Source of the DNA: CAZWRN01 sp964636275
GTDB lineage: Bacteria; Patescibacteriota; Microgenomatia; Daviesbacterales; UBA10151
DNA: 32,317 nucleotides
Assembly (NCBI GenBank): GCA_964636275.1
Contig: CAZWRN010000015.1
Coordinates: forward strand, 1 to 32,317
Direction: 5' to 3'
Below are positions 14,046 through 21,124 of this stretch, piece after piece. How positions within the stretch are numbered: the first letter of the stretch is position 1; each line of letters starts with the position of its first letter. The notes under the pieces were generated by a model. That model had not been told where the DNA came from. It ran no database searches and was given only the letters and a program-made list of their open reading frames with translations. The translations under genes and the position numbers were made by a program.

Positions 14046-15143
14046 ATGTTTCTCCAAGAACAAAAGTTTTATTCTGCCGATACTCAACATCAACAAAGTG
14101 GTGATAATAAAGGCGTCCTTTTAAAACCTACTGGACAGAGAATCCCTTCAATCACTTCTGGAGTGGACATTTTTCAGAATCCTGAGAGTGAGTCCTATTT
14201 TGTAAAACCTGTAAATGACGCCGGCATGGAGTTTAACCAACTGGGCTATTTAAAGTCAGTTGGTCTTCCTACACCCAAAGATATATTAATTTCGGATAAA
14301 ACTGATACCATGGCAACCTCATATGCGGGGGAATCGTTTTCATTAAGTTCTAGTTTTTACCAAGCCGGTTTATTTTTAAGACAGGTTCATGACGTTTTGG
14401 ATCAAAAACCACCAGAAGATAATGCTATCCAATATACATACCAACATACGGCTCATATTGTAGATAATTTTTTTTACAAGCATCTCAATATGGTTGATAT
14501 GGCTGATTATAGACGATACAAAAAAAATTCTAGTGGCTCATTATTTATTCCAAATACTTCCCAGGATATATCCGATTTTCCTGTGTTTAATGATTCGTTT
14601 ATTCCTTTACTTAGTGATGGAAGCCCTAACTATAAAGAATTAATCTCTGAAGCAAACCGTGTAGCCCACTCTTTATTAGAAAGATTAAAACCTGCTGTGG
14701 TCATTTTGGATACTGATAAAGTAACAAACCAAGGTCTCCCCTTTTTACCGTTTAAAGATGCTGAACTTTTTTATGGCGATTTTAAGCCAGATAATATATT
14801 AGTAGATCCCGAAGATCCAACAAAATTCACATTAATTGATCCGCTAATTTCAAAGGGGAGCAAGTCATTTGATTTGGCTAAATTTACAGCTCGAGTTAAT
14901 TTGGAAAATGATGATTCTAGTAAAGATCTATTATCTGATTTTTATCGAGGATATGGCATAATATCAACGGTAGATATACCTGGATACGGACCATTTCAGT
15001 TTAATGATTTAGTAACCATCGATACCCTTAATATACTAAAGTCTTATGCTAAAAGATTTTCTCGAGGAGATACTGCTTACCACGCAGTTATGAGCTTGCA
15101 AGATCCTATTTTTTGTGACAAATTAAGGCAATTAATAATATAA
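14046..15143 (+). CDS. APH-like small-molecule kinase
   Basis: A 365-residue protein of the aminoglycoside/choline/homoserine-type kinase superfamily. The C-lobe shows the catalytic loop YGDFKPDNIL (Asp245, Asn250) and the metal-binding loop LIDP (Asp265), both with normal spacing. The N-lobe begins near residue 45 (SYFVKPVNDAGMEFNQLGYL) and plausibly holds the ATP lysine. FLRQVHDVL is the helix before the hinge region. The substrate cannot be read from sequence; co-location with a glycosidase and a glycosyltransferase suggests a sugar or glycosylated metabolite. It starts 28 nt after the GH10 gene without a clear ribosome binding site, with a TAGAAT box just upstream of the ATG, so it may also be transcribed alone. 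Confidence 0.7.
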   Translation: MFLQEQKFYSADTQHQQSGDNKGVLLKPTGQRIPSITSGVDIFQNPESESYFVKPVNDAGMEFNQLGYLKSVGLPTPKDILISDKTDTMATSYAGESFSLSSSFYQAGLFLRQVHDVLDQKPPEDNAIQYTYQHTAHIVDNFFYKHLNMVDMADYRRYKKNSSGSLFIPNTSQDISDFPVFNDSFIPLLSDGSPNYKELISEANRVAHSLLERLKPAVVILDTDKVTNQGLPFLPFKDAELFYGDFKPDNILVDPEDPTKFTLIDPLISKGSKSFDLAKFTARVNLENDDSSKDLLSDFYRGYGIISTVDIPGYGPFQFNDLVTIDTLNILKSYAKRFSRGDTAYHAVMSLQDPIFCDKLRQLII

Positions 15144-15160
15144 AATGGATCAAATAATCG

Positions 15161-15189
15161 TTGACTTATGAGATAAAAATGTGTATAAC
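15161..15189 (+). promoter_or_regulatory. Promoter of tyrS
   Basis: TTGACT (15161-15166), 17 nt spacer, TATAAC (15184-15189) preceded by TGTG. Transcription should start near 15196, leaving a leader of about 22 nt with a 5-bp hairpin (AAAGT/ACTTT) and no obvious Shine-Dalgarno sequence. tyrS is therefore not dependent on the upstream T-box. Confidence 0.7.
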
Positions 15190-15217
15190 ACTAATTGAAA
15201 GTTAGATACTTTTAAAA

Positions 15218-16438
15218 ATGGCAAATCCTCAAAATAAAGAACAACTTCAGGAATTTTTAACTCGAGGTGTTGCTGATGTACTCCCCTCCTCCACTACCTT
15301 AGCCACTGAAATGAACTCCGGAAGAAAGTTAAAAGGTTATATGGGTATTGATCCTACAGCACCTGAACTTCATATTGGACATGTTTCACAACTGCGAAGA
15401 ATGCGCCGATTTCAGGATTTAGGACATGAAGTAACTCTGCTAATTGGTGATTTTACTGGAATGATTGGAGATCCAACTGATAAATCTGCTTCGAGAACTA
15501 TCTTAACTGAAGAGCAGGTGCGAGAAAATGCTCAAACATATAAAGATCAAGCTGCAAAGATTTTAGATTTTGATCACCCCACAAATCCCGTTTTATTAAG
15601 ACGTAATAGTGAATGGCTTGGAAAAATGAATTTTGCCGATGTTTTACAGTTAACTGCTCAAATGACTACTCAAAGACTTTTGGAAAGAGATATGTTCCAG
15701 AAAAGACTAGCTGATGAAAAACCCATTTGGCATGTTGAAACACTTTATCCTTTAATGCAGGGTTGGGATTCGGTGAATCTAAATACAGATGTTGAGTTTG
15801 GTGGTAGCGACCAAATATTTAACATGATGGTTGGGCGAGATTTAGTCAGAAGATTTTTAGATAAAGATAAATGGGTTGTTGCCGGTAAACTTTTAGCTGA
15901 TCCTTCAGGCAAAAAAATTGGTAAGACTGAGGGTAATATGGTTGCTGTTTTGGACGAACCTACATCTATGTTCGAAAAAGTTATGAAGTGGGGCGATGGT
16001 ATTACTCCACATGCTTTAGAATTATGTACCACCGTCCCAATGGAACAAGTCAAACAATTAGAAGAAGCATTGGCAAGAGGTGAAGAAGATCCTAGAAAAG
16101 CAAAGATGTTTTTAGCTAGAACTTTAGTCTCGGAACTTCAATCTCCTGAAGCTGGTGAAATGGCAGAAAGAGCTTACATGTCACTAACTACTTCAGGTAA
16201 AGTTGAACAAATGATTGAATCTGTAGTAACGCCAGATACTACTTTGGTAGATGTTTTAATCCGTAATGGTTTTGCCACTAGCCGAACTGCGGCACGTAGA
16301 TTAATCCAACAGGGAGGTGTTCGTATTGATGGACAAACAATCGATGATATTAAAGCATTAGCAAGTGAGGGAGAATTACAGGTAGGAAGAAAAACACAAG
16401 ATTCTTTTAGAAAAATTAAGTTTGAAGAAACTTCATAA
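15218..16438 (+). CDS. tyrS: Tyrosyl-tRNA synthetase (TyrZ-like type)
   Basis: Attaches tyrosine to tRNA-Tyr. The class I signature HIGH is at residues 52-55 (APELHIGHVSQL), followed by FTGMIGDPTDKSASR typical of the second bacterial TyrRS type (TyrZ-like). The tyrosine/adenylate region GGSDQIFNMMVGRDL follows, then the KMSKS loop in variant form GKKIGKTEGN (about 230-239). The C-terminal S4-like RNA-binding domain covers about 340-400 (RNGFATSRTAARRLIQQGGV). The length of 406 residues is normal. It has its own promoter and lies between two leader RNAs that appear to respond to aromatic aminoacyl-tRNA levels, so its activity sets their input. Confidence 0.95.
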   Translation: MANPQNKEQLQEFLTRGVADVLPSSTTLATEMNSGRKLKGYMGIDPTAPELHIGHVSQLRRMRRFQDLGHEVTLLIGDFTGMIGDPTDKSASRTILTEEQVRENAQTYKDQAAKILDFDHPTNPVLLRRNSEWLGKMNFADVLQLTAQMTTQRLLERDMFQKRLADEKPIWHVETLYPLMQGWDSVNLNTDVEFGGSDQIFNMMVGRDLVRRFLDKDKWVVAGKLLADPSGKKIGKTEGNMVAVLDEPTSMFEKVMKWGDGITPHALELCTTVPMEQVKQLEEALARGEEDPRKAKMFLARTLVSELQSPEAGEMAERAYMSLTTSGKVEQMIESVVTPDTTLVDVLIRNGFATSRTAARRLIQQGGVRIDGQTIDDIKALASEGELQVGRKTQDSFRKIKFEETS

Positions 16439-16451
16439 TTCTTTCTGTATA

Positions 16452-16481
16452 TTGACAGTAGAATTATTTTTATAGTATTGT
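16452..16481 (+). promoter_or_regulatory. Promoter of the attenuator-DAHP synthase unit
   Basis: A perfect -35 TTGACA (16452-16457) with TATTGT (16476-16481) at 18 nt; TAGTAT at 16473-16478 is an alternative -10. The start of transcription would be within a few bases of the leader peptide ATG (16491). It lies 14 nt past the tyrS stop. Confidence 0.6.
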
Positions 16482-16490
16482 TTATTAATC

Positions 16491-16559
16491 ATGAATAGAT
16501 TGACTTGGAACAACTTTACTTATTTCTATTTTTACTTCCGAAAGGAGGAGGCTTCTTAG
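16491..16559 (+). CDS. Aromatic leader peptide of a transcription attenuator
   Basis: A 22-codon ORF (MNRLTW then NNFTYFYFYFRKEEAS) in which 8 residues are aromatic: four Phe, three Tyr and one Trp, with Tyr/Phe alternating in codons 11-16. It closely parallels the E. coli pheL and other attenuation leader peptides. Its last codons (16547-16556) form the strand that pairs with the downstream antiterminator, and its TAG at 16557-16559 lies exactly at the end of that strand. A ribosome that finishes the peptide covers the strand and lets the terminator form; one stalled at Phe/Tyr codons leaves it free. There is no Shine-Dalgarno sequence, so it is probably a leaderless start. Confidence 0.85.
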   Translation: MNRLTWNNFTYFYFYFRKEEAS

Positions 16560-16612
16560 AGTTTTAAAAACATCTGAGAAAAGTAGAAGCCTCCATGACT
16601 GGAGGTTTTTTT
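16547..16612 (+). terminator. Attenuator: antiterminator and Rho-independent terminator
   Basis: Antiterminator: GGAGGCTTCT (16547-16556) pairs perfectly with AGAAGCCTCC (16585-16594). Terminator: CCTCCA (16590-16595) pairs with TGGAGG (16600-16605) around TGAC and is followed by seven T residues (16606-16612); A-T and G-T pairs extend the stem. The two share 16590-16594 and exclude each other. The terminator's GGAGG also serves as Shine-Dalgarno for a four-codon ORF (ATG at 16613, MSEK) whose stop lies 4 nt before the downstream start. Confidence 0.88.
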
Positions 16613-16631
16613 ATGTCTGAAAAGTAATATT

Positions 16632-17522
16632 ATGCCAAAAGAAATTGAAAATATAGCCACAATTTTACAAAAAAACCAGTTTTTGGTGATAGTCGGTCCG
16701 TGTTCAACTGATTCAACCCAATTAGCTTTAGAAACAGCCTCAGAGGCAAGTAATAGAGGTATTTTAATGGTCAGAAATGATGTTTATAAACCCCGGACTA
16801 GTTTACGAAATTCTGATGGTTCAAGGGCTTTCCAAGGGGTTCGTGAAGAAGGTCTTGGCTGGTTTCATCTGGCATGGGCAGCTAATACCATCCCCTCAAC
16901 TGAGATAATAACTCCCAGGCACGCAGAAGCAGTCAGGGAAGTGATGGGCGACGATCCGCGCAACAATGTTTTCGTATGGACTGGAGCCAGAAGCGGTAAC
17001 ACTGAAGTAGTTGAAGAGATGGCTAGTGTTTTTGGAAATGACCCAAGGGTTCTTTGGGGTACAAAAAGTACCCGGGATTTTGATACGGATTTATGGATTG
17101 GGATGTCAGATGCGGCATTAGAAGGAGGTATTCCGGATGAACAACGGGTCATGATATACCGGGGGGAAGTTGAGAGATCAAATAGAAAAAATAAAAAAGA
17201 ACGCGGAACTCCTAATTGGGAAATTGCTATGGAAGTTAAAAAAGAACTAATAGATCGCGAACTACGAACAGGTGGAGAAAGAAAATCTTTAAAAATGCTT
17301 CTTGACCCATCGCACTTATCTGTTGATCCCTTAGAAGTTATGAGACATGCTACAAATGGAATTAAATATGAAAACGATGGATTACAATTTGACGGGCTAA
17401 TGATTGAAGTTCATCCCCGCCCCTGGGAATCAAGAACAGATCCTGGAATAAATTGGGAACAATATGATGAATTAAATATACAACATTTACTTGAGCAAAG
17501 AAGGCAATTGGTTTATTCCTAA
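16632..17522 (+). CDS. DAHP synthase-family enzyme (first step of the shikimate pathway)
   Basis: A 296-residue member of the DAHP synthetase I/KDO-8-P synthase family, which condenses phosphoenolpyruvate with a sugar phosphate. Family motifs are kept: VGPCS with metal ligand Cys24, YKPRTS (Lys53-Thr56), AFQGVREEGL, WTGARSGNTE, LLDPSHLS with His228, and MIEVHPRP with Glu259. The stretch between GAR and DPSH is divergent (VLWGTKSTRDFD where a conserved Lys-Gly pair is usual), so the sugar substrate may differ. The Phe/Tyr attenuator upstream strongly supports a role in aromatic synthesis. No regulatory domain is fused. A degenerate repeat copy follows the stop. Confidence 0.85.
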   Translation: MPKEIENIATILQKNQFLVIVGPCSTDSTQLALETASEASNRGILMVRNDVYKPRTSLRNSDGSRAFQGVREEGLGWFHLAWAANTIPSTEIITPRHAEAVREVMGDDPRNNVFVWTGARSGNTEVVEEMASVFGNDPRVLWGTKSTRDFDTDLWIGMSDAALEGGIPDEQRVMIYRGEVERSNRKNKKERGTPNWEIAMEVKKELIDRELRTGGERKSLKMLLDPSHLSVDPLEVMRHATNGIKYENDGLQFDGLMIEVHPRPWESRTDPGINWEQYDELNIQHLLEQRRQLVYS

Positions 17523-17699
17523 ATTAAAATCAGATAGAAATTGTTGAGATTTGTTGAAGGTTAACTCAGGATATTTAATATTCTTAGTCCAATTAAAAGT
17601 TCGGAAATCCTTCACCAATCCCTGCAGACCATTTTTAGCCTCAATTACTGCATCAAATTGTTTACATGTTAAATGGAAGTTCGAACTTAAACCTCTGAA
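17523..17699 (-). pseudogene. Degenerate module copy 1 (WTKxIKYP family)
   Basis: Read on the minus strand, an open stretch without a good start encodes HFRGLSSNF, then FDAVIEAKNGLQGLVKDFRT, FNWTKNIKYPELTF and NKSQQFLSDF. A 57-bp core (17569-17625) matches copy 2 at 50 of 57 bases. Several differences between copies are synonymous, which suggests coding ancestry. The protein family is not recognised. The start-proximal end overlaps the PhzF gene promoter. Confidence 0.6.
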
Positions 17700-17700
17700 A

Positions 17701-17709
17701 TGCTAAAAT
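17701..17709 (+). promoter_or_regulatory. Extended -10 promoter of the PhzF gene, leaderless start
   Basis: TGC followed by TAAAAT (17704-17709) leaves six bases before the ATG at 17716, so transcription should begin at or next to the A of the start codon. There is no Shine-Dalgarno sequence and no good -35 box. Confidence 0.55.
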
Positions 17710-17715
17710 CTACTG

Positions 17716-18576
17716 ATGGAAAGACCCATATATTTAGTTAAAGCATTTACAAAAGATAATTCCCAAGGTAATCCTGCTGGCGTAATGATAAATGCTAATG
17801 GTTTGACTCCTGAACAAATGATGAGGATTTCCTCTGATTTAGGCTTTTCTGAATCTGCTTTTGTTTCAAAGTCAAACAAAGCAGATTTTAGAGTAAGGTT
17901 CTTTTCTTCAAATCAGGAAGTTGATTTATGTGGCCATGCGACAATTGCCACTTTTCATACACTGGCTGAACATGGACAGATAAAGTTTGATTCTGATGCG
18001 CCAGTTATAAAAACCCAAGAGTCAGGAGCAGGTGTTTTGCCTGTAACTTGTTATCGTGATGGACTAGTAATGATGACTCAAACTGATCCAAGGTTTGATC
18101 CAGAGGTTAATGACAGAAGTGAAGTTGCAGTACTTTTAAATATTTCACCTGATGCACTGGAAGATATGCCAATTCAATCTGTTTCAACTGGAACTCCGAA
18201 GTTGATGATTCCTTTAAAGTCTCGTCAATTTCTTTTTGATATAAAACCAAATCTTTCTGGAATTGCAGAATATTGCCGTCAAAATGGAACAAAAGGTTTT
18301 TATCCTTTTACTACTGATACTTTGGACAAAGACTCTGACTTTCATGCCAGACAATTTAATCCTTTAGCCGGAATCAATGAGGACCCAATAACAGGGGTTG
18401 CAGCCGGAGCACTAGGAGCTTATATAGCACATCATAAGTTTTCTCCTAAAACCAAATTTGTAATTGAACAGGGATATGTAATGAATAAAGCCGGAAATAT
18501 CATTGTGGATGTTAGTAAAGAAGTTCGAGTCGGTGGATATGCAGTTAGATTTGGCCATCGTACAATTAGAGAATAA
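17716..18576 (+). CDS. PhzF-family isomerase/epimerase
   Basis: A 286-residue protein of the PhzF family, cofactor-independent isomerases with two diaminopimelate-epimerase-like halves. The N-terminal half shows FTKDNSQGNPAGV, the catalytic Glu in GFSESAFV (Glu46) and VDLCGHATIATFHTL. The C-terminal half shows FNPLAGINEDPITGVAAGAL and GYVMNKAGNIIVDV. The named member, PhzF, isomerises a chorismate-derived intermediate of phenazine synthesis, but most family members have unknown substrates. Its position after a DAHP synthase and directly before an exporter (stop and ATG adjacent) makes an aromatic substrate plausible. Probably translated from a leaderless mRNA. Confidence 0.9.
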   Translation: MERPIYLVKAFTKDNSQGNPAGVMINANGLTPEQMMRISSDLGFSESAFVSKSNKADFRVRFFSSNQEVDLCGHATIATFHTLAEHGQIKFDSDAPVIKTQESGAGVLPVTCYRDGLVMMTQTDPRFDPEVNDRSEVAVLLNISPDALEDMPIQSVSTGTPKLMIPLKSRQFLFDIKPNLSGIAEYCRQNGTKGFYPFTTDTLDKDSDFHARQFNPLAGINEDPITGVAAGALGAYIAHHKFSPKTKFVIEQGYVMNKAGNIIVDVSKEVRVGGYAVRFGHRTIRE

Positions 18577-19470
18577 ATGAAAATTGAAAAAAACGACAGA
18601 AATAAAGGAATTCTTGCTTTAATTCTGCTTGCTTTTGCGTTTGCTTCAATGGGGTTGTTTGTTAGGTATCTTCAGAATGACTTTACTATTATTCAACAAA
18701 CATACTTAAGGATTTTTGCAGCTTTTATATTAGGTCTGGTTATATTTTATAAAGATCTCGACTTCAGCAAACTTAAGAAAATAACTGTTAAAGAATGGCT
18801 TATTCTCTTAGTTCGCTCTGTAGCACTTTACTGTATAGCTGTTACATTGCTTAGTTATGCTTATACGACCACAAAATATAGTAATGTTTCATTTATCGGC
18901 GGATTACCGATTGTTGAATTGTTTGGATTTATACTTTTAAAAGAAAAATTTACTCTTCAAAAAGCTCTTTATGTGGCATTAGGATTTGTTGGAGTTCTAT
19001 TAATTGCTGTCCAGGATTATTCTAATATTTTTAATTGGGGACAAGGCGAGATATTCGCTTTAATTGCAAGTGTTTCGTTTGCCATTAGTTATATTGCCAG
19101 AAAATGGCAGTCTGATTTACTTAATAATAAAGAGATTGCTGTGATTATTTTTTTCATTAGCACTATGCTTTTAATACCCACATCATTTCTTCTTGGTGAA
19201 GGTATGCCAAACCTTGCTGGATTGCCTTATATAAGTATGGTGGTGCTGATTATCGCTGGACTATTTAACGTGATTAACTTATTCCTCACTAATTACGGGT
19301 TCCAAAAGATTGAGGCAGTGTTAGCTGGTAATTTGCTTATGCTAGAAGTCGTGTTTGCTATAGCTTTAGGCTTTATGTTTTATGGTGAAATACCTCTGTT
19401 TAAGGAATTACTCGGAGGGCTTTTGGTGATAATAAGTGCCTATCAAATGAATAAACTTTCTTCAAGCTAA
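18577..19470 (+). CDS. EamA/DMT-family transporter
   Basis: A 297-residue integral membrane protein with about ten predicted helices in two EamA repeats (first from ILALILLAFAFASMGLFVRY, second from GEIFALIASVSFAISYIARK). It belongs to the drug/metabolite transporter superfamily, many of which export amino acids or metabolites, including aromatic ones such as YddG. LSYAYTTTKYSNVSFIGGLP is the typical end of helix 3 to helix 4. Its ATG follows the PhzF stop without a gap, so the two are translated together and the transporter may export the isomerase product or its relatives; that link is inference. Confidence 0.88.
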   Translation: MKIEKNDRNKGILALILLAFAFASMGLFVRYLQNDFTIIQQTYLRIFAAFILGLVIFYKDLDFSKLKKITVKEWLILLVRSVALYCIAVTLLSYAYTTTKYSNVSFIGGLPIVELFGFILLKEKFTLQKALYVALGFVGVLLIAVQDYSNIFNWGQGEIFALIASVSFAISYIARKWQSDLLNNKEIAVIIFFISTMLLIPTSFLLGEGMPNLAGLPYISMVVLIIAGLFNVINLFLTNYGFQKIEAVLAGNLLMLEVVFAIALGFMFYGEIPLFKELLGGLLVIISAYQMNKLSSS

Positions 19471-19479
19471 TTAATCAAA

Positions 19480-19508
19480 TTGTGACTTCAGTTCAAAAGT
19501 GATATATT
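19480..19508 (+). promoter_or_regulatory. Promoter of the GT2 gene, leaderless start
   Basis: TTGTGA (19480-19485), 17 nt, TATATT (19503-19508), then six bases to the ATG at 19515. Same geometry as the PhzF gene and the minus-strand gene starting at 21106. Confidence 0.55.
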
Positions 19509-19514
19509 TCGGGT

Positions 19515-20384
19515 ATGGAAAAACCAAAAGTTACAGAATCGAACAAACCTCTAGTTTCTATAATTACTCCAACATTCAATCGTGGATATATAATCGGTCG
19601 AGCCATTGAAAGCGTTGTTGGACAAACTTATCCAAAGTGGGAGCATATTATTGTTGATGACGGTTCAACTGATAATACGGCAGCAGTTGTAGCTGGTTTT
19701 AACGAGCCACGGATAAAATATGCGACCAGTAAATCTAATGCTGGACCATCAGCTGCTAGAAACATTGCTCTGACAATGGCCCAGGGGGACTGGATTGCAT
19801 ATATTGATAGTGACAATGAACTTTTTCCTAATTATTTAGATGTCATGGTAGAAAAAGTAACCGCACAACCTGGCAGTTCTTTTGCTATTACTGCTGGGAA
19901 AAGAACCCAGGAGTTATATGAAAATGGAGAAATGGTGGATTTCATTGATGATAGTCATGACTTCCCCGCTAGTATGACTGCTAAAGATATTGGCCTCAGA
20001 AATCACCATTTTGATATTAATGGTTTTATGCATTCTAAAGCTGTTATTGATGCCGGTATAAGATTTGATGAAGAAATGAAAAGTCTGGAAGACTGGGATT
20101 TTGCGATTGCAATTGCTGAAAGATTTCCTGAAGGGTTTGTCTATGTACAGGATCCTTTATTTCATTATCATCAAAGGTATGGTACTGATGGATTAGTTTC
20201 AAATGCCTCTTATGGTGACTGGGCTAAATCATTTGATCGAGTTTATCAGAAACACAAAGGTGATAAAATTTTAGAAGGTCAAACATGGCATCCAAATCGG
20301 GTAGAGAAATACAAAAAGTTACAAGAAGAATTTGAAGCCGGTAATGTACCCCCTCAATATTTAATGTTATTTAAAAAGCGTTAA
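19515..20384 (+). CDS. Family 2 glycosyltransferase
   Basis: A 289-residue cytoplasmic or membrane-associated GT-A glycosyltransferase. The nucleotide-sugar fold begins VSIITPTFNRGYIIGRAIES, with the UDP-binding DDGSTDNT (48-55) and the metal-binding DSD motif (98-100, GDWIAYIDSDNEL). SLEDWDFAIAIAERF near residue 195 is the usual ED catalytic-base region. No transmembrane segment is seen. Such enzymes add sugars to polysaccharides, lipids or proteins; the acceptor is unknown. It has its own promoter and ends next to degenerate repeat copy 2. Confidence 0.9.
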   Translation: MEKPKVTESNKPLVSIITPTFNRGYIIGRAIESVVGQTYPKWEHIIVDDGSTDNTAAVVAGFNEPRIKYATSKSNAGPSAARNIALTMAQGDWIAYIDSDNELFPNYLDVMVEKVTAQPGSSFAITAGKRTQELYENGEMVDFIDDSHDFPASMTAKDIGLRNHHFDINGFMHSKAVIDAGIRFDEEMKSLEDWDFAIAIAERFPEGFVYVQDPLFHYHQRYGTDGLVSNASYGDWAKSFDRVYQKHKGDKILEGQTWHPNRVEKYKKLQEEFEAGNVPPQYLMLFKKR

Positions 20385-20560
20385 TTGTTTGTAAAAAGTT
20401 TTGAAATTTTTCAAAAACTAAACTTGGATACTTAATACTCTTAGTCCATTCAAAAGTTCGGAAATCCTCCACTAGTCCCTGCTTTTTATTTAGGCACAGT
20501 TTTCTACATCAAACTCTACTAGCCCACTTCAGGAATCGAACTTAAACCCAAGAAGTGTTA
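20385..20560 (-). pseudogene. Degenerate module copy 2 (WTKxIKYP family)
   Basis: On the minus strand this copy reads HFLGLSSIPEVG, hits stops, then in another register reads QGLVEDFRTFEWTKSIKYP and SLVFEKFQNFLQ. The core is 20426-20482 (57 bp, 50 identical to copy 1). A second conserved block TCGAACTTAAACC (20536-20548) is also shared with copy 1. In-frame stops show that it is a relic. Confidence 0.6.
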
Positions 20561-20562
20561 TT

Positions 20563-20608
20563 AAAAAAGAGAGCCAAGGGATATTACCTTTAAACCGTAA
20601 GCTCTCTT
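20563..20608 (-). terminator. Terminator of the 20609-21106 gene
   Basis: On the minus strand an arm AAGAGAGC (20601-20608) begins directly after the stop codon and pairs with GCTCTCTT (20567-20574) across a 26-base loop, followed by a T run (20568-20563). The loop is long for an intrinsic terminator, but arm and T tract are clear. Confidence 0.6.
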
Positions 20609-21106
20609 CTAGCTAAGCTCACTTTCAATACTACTTTTTAATTCAGGATTAACTTCACCTCCAACAATAGAAAATTCGTCATGTAAAGTTAAAAACGCTC
20701 TTAACTGCTTATTCCTGTTAGCATCAAACTCTGCTCGATCATTTGGATCTATTGGTAAAGCCTTAATGATCTCCCTTCCAGTTGGTAAGGATAAAACAGT
20801 CTCTCCACAAAACTCATATTCACATGTATTTAAACTGAAGGGGACTCTCAATCCTAAATCTCCGGGGTAACCTTCCGTTCCATTTTCAATTAACTCCACT
20901 GGTACTACCTGTTCTAACCTACCTATTAAAGATGATCTGAGTTTAACTTTATCCGGAATCGGTTCAAGCGGAAATGTTGCTGTAAGTGCCATCCCTAACC
21001 AATAGGCGGATCCAAGCGGTAATCCGAATTTGCGTTGGAATGATCTCCCAATTATATTTGCGGCAGCATTTATTGCTCTTTCTCCATCATTATTTTCTAA
21101 AGTCAT
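20609..21106 (-). CDS. Hypothetical soluble protein
   Basis: A 165-residue protein with no signal or membrane helix and no family I recognise. The N-terminal part is helical (GERAINAAANIIGRSFQRKF); the middle is beta-rich with two cysteines (LNTCEYEFCGETVL), and the end is acidic. A TATAAT box (minus strand 21118-21113) stands six bases before the ATG, implying a leaderless mRNA, and a hairpin with T run follows the stop, so it is a complete monocistronic unit. Degenerate module copies lie on both sides, the same strand as the gene. Together these could mark a block acquired by transfer, but that is conjecture. Confidence 0.65.
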   Translation of the reverse strand: MTLENNDGERAINAAANIIGRSFQRKFGLPLGSAYWLGMALTATFPLEPIPDKVKLRSSLIGRLEQVVPVELIENGTEGYPGDLGLRVPFSLNTCEYEFCGETVLSLPTGREIIKALPIDPNDRAEFDANRNKQLRAFLTLHDEFSIVGGEVNPELKSSIESELS

Positions 21107-21112
21107 TTGGGA

Positions 21113-21118
21113 ATTATA
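21113..21118 (-). promoter_or_regulatory. -10 box of the 20609-21106 gene
   Basis: A consensus TATAAT read on the minus strand, with six bases (TCCCAA) between it and the ATG at 21106. No clear -35 box is seen. The start of transcription should coincide with the start codon. Confidence 0.5.
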
Positions 21119-21124
21119 TACTAG

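Noticed and set aside
20530..20548. GGAATCGAAC on the plus strand equals the reverse complement of a tRNA T arm (11 bases shared with tRNA-Trp), suggesting a tRNA remnant.
   Set aside because: The stretch aligns with the coding-like block of degenerate copy 1 (GLSS), and no acceptor, D or anticodon arm can be drawn.
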